Below are positions 5,303-5,313 of a stretch of 5,313 nucleotides of DNA, piece by piece (positions within the stretch are counted from its first letter, which is position 1; each line of letters starts with the position of its first letter). The position numbers were made by a program, and so were the translations under genes. The stretch spans positions 1-5,313 of the forward strand of contig CAMLFP010000384.1 in the NCBI GenBank assembly GCA_946479335.1. The letters run 5' to 3'. Under the pieces are notes generated by a model that saw only the letters and a program-made list of their open reading frames with translations, was not told the origin of the DNA and made no database searches. Source of the DNA: an uncultured Archangium sp. GTDB taxonomy: Bacteria > Myxococcota > Myxococcia > Myxococcales > Myxococcaceae.

Positions 5303-5313
5303 CGGGCCTCACC

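Noticed and set aside
4443..5312. Minus-strand open frame (289 codons) at the right edge
   Set aside because: Arg-rich antisense frame across two plus-strand genes, with no recognisable domain.

Overview
This is a GC-rich window in which sense codons mostly end in G or C. It looks like chromosomal DNA of a Gram-negative delta-type bacterium, most likely a myxobacterium (Myxococcota). The grounds are the lipid A gene order, a stand-alone receiver protein beside a multihaem lipoprotein, and an orphan protein that faintly recalls a Myxococcus paralogous family. The assignment rests on style and gene content only.

The left half (about 5-2818, minus strand) is an envelope-biogenesis operon read right to left: skp/ompH, lpxD, fabZ, lpxA. 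Every junction is a 4-bp start/stop overlap (GTGA, ATGA, GTGA), so the genes are probably translationally coupled. LpxA and LpxD perform the first and third steps of lipid A synthesis. FabZ belongs to the fatty acid cycle that supplies their hydroxyacyl-ACP substrates, and Skp is a periplasmic chaperone for outer-membrane proteins. bamA, which often precedes skp, is absent here. A possible fifth gene starts at the left edge.

The right half (2865-5270, plus strand) diverges from the first operon across a gap of only about 46 bp. It holds a single-domain response regulator, then a predicted outer-membrane lipoprotein joining a degenerate UshA-like phosphoesterase domain to a four-CXXCH cytochrome domain, then an unrecognised 187-residue protein. 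The lipoprotein gene starts inside the regulator gene (41-bp overlap, strong Shine-Dalgarno). The third gene follows after 17 bp, and a perfect 9-bp hairpin closes the unit.

The lipid A operon is ordinary and confidently identified. The unusual part is the plus-strand cassette. Its central protein has lost the metal-binding signatures of its apparent parent enzyme, gained a Cys-Gly-Cys motif next to the first of them, and carries covalent haem sites. A role in envelope electron transfer or redox sensing is an inference. No RNA genes, mobile elements, CRISPR arrays or long repeats were seen.
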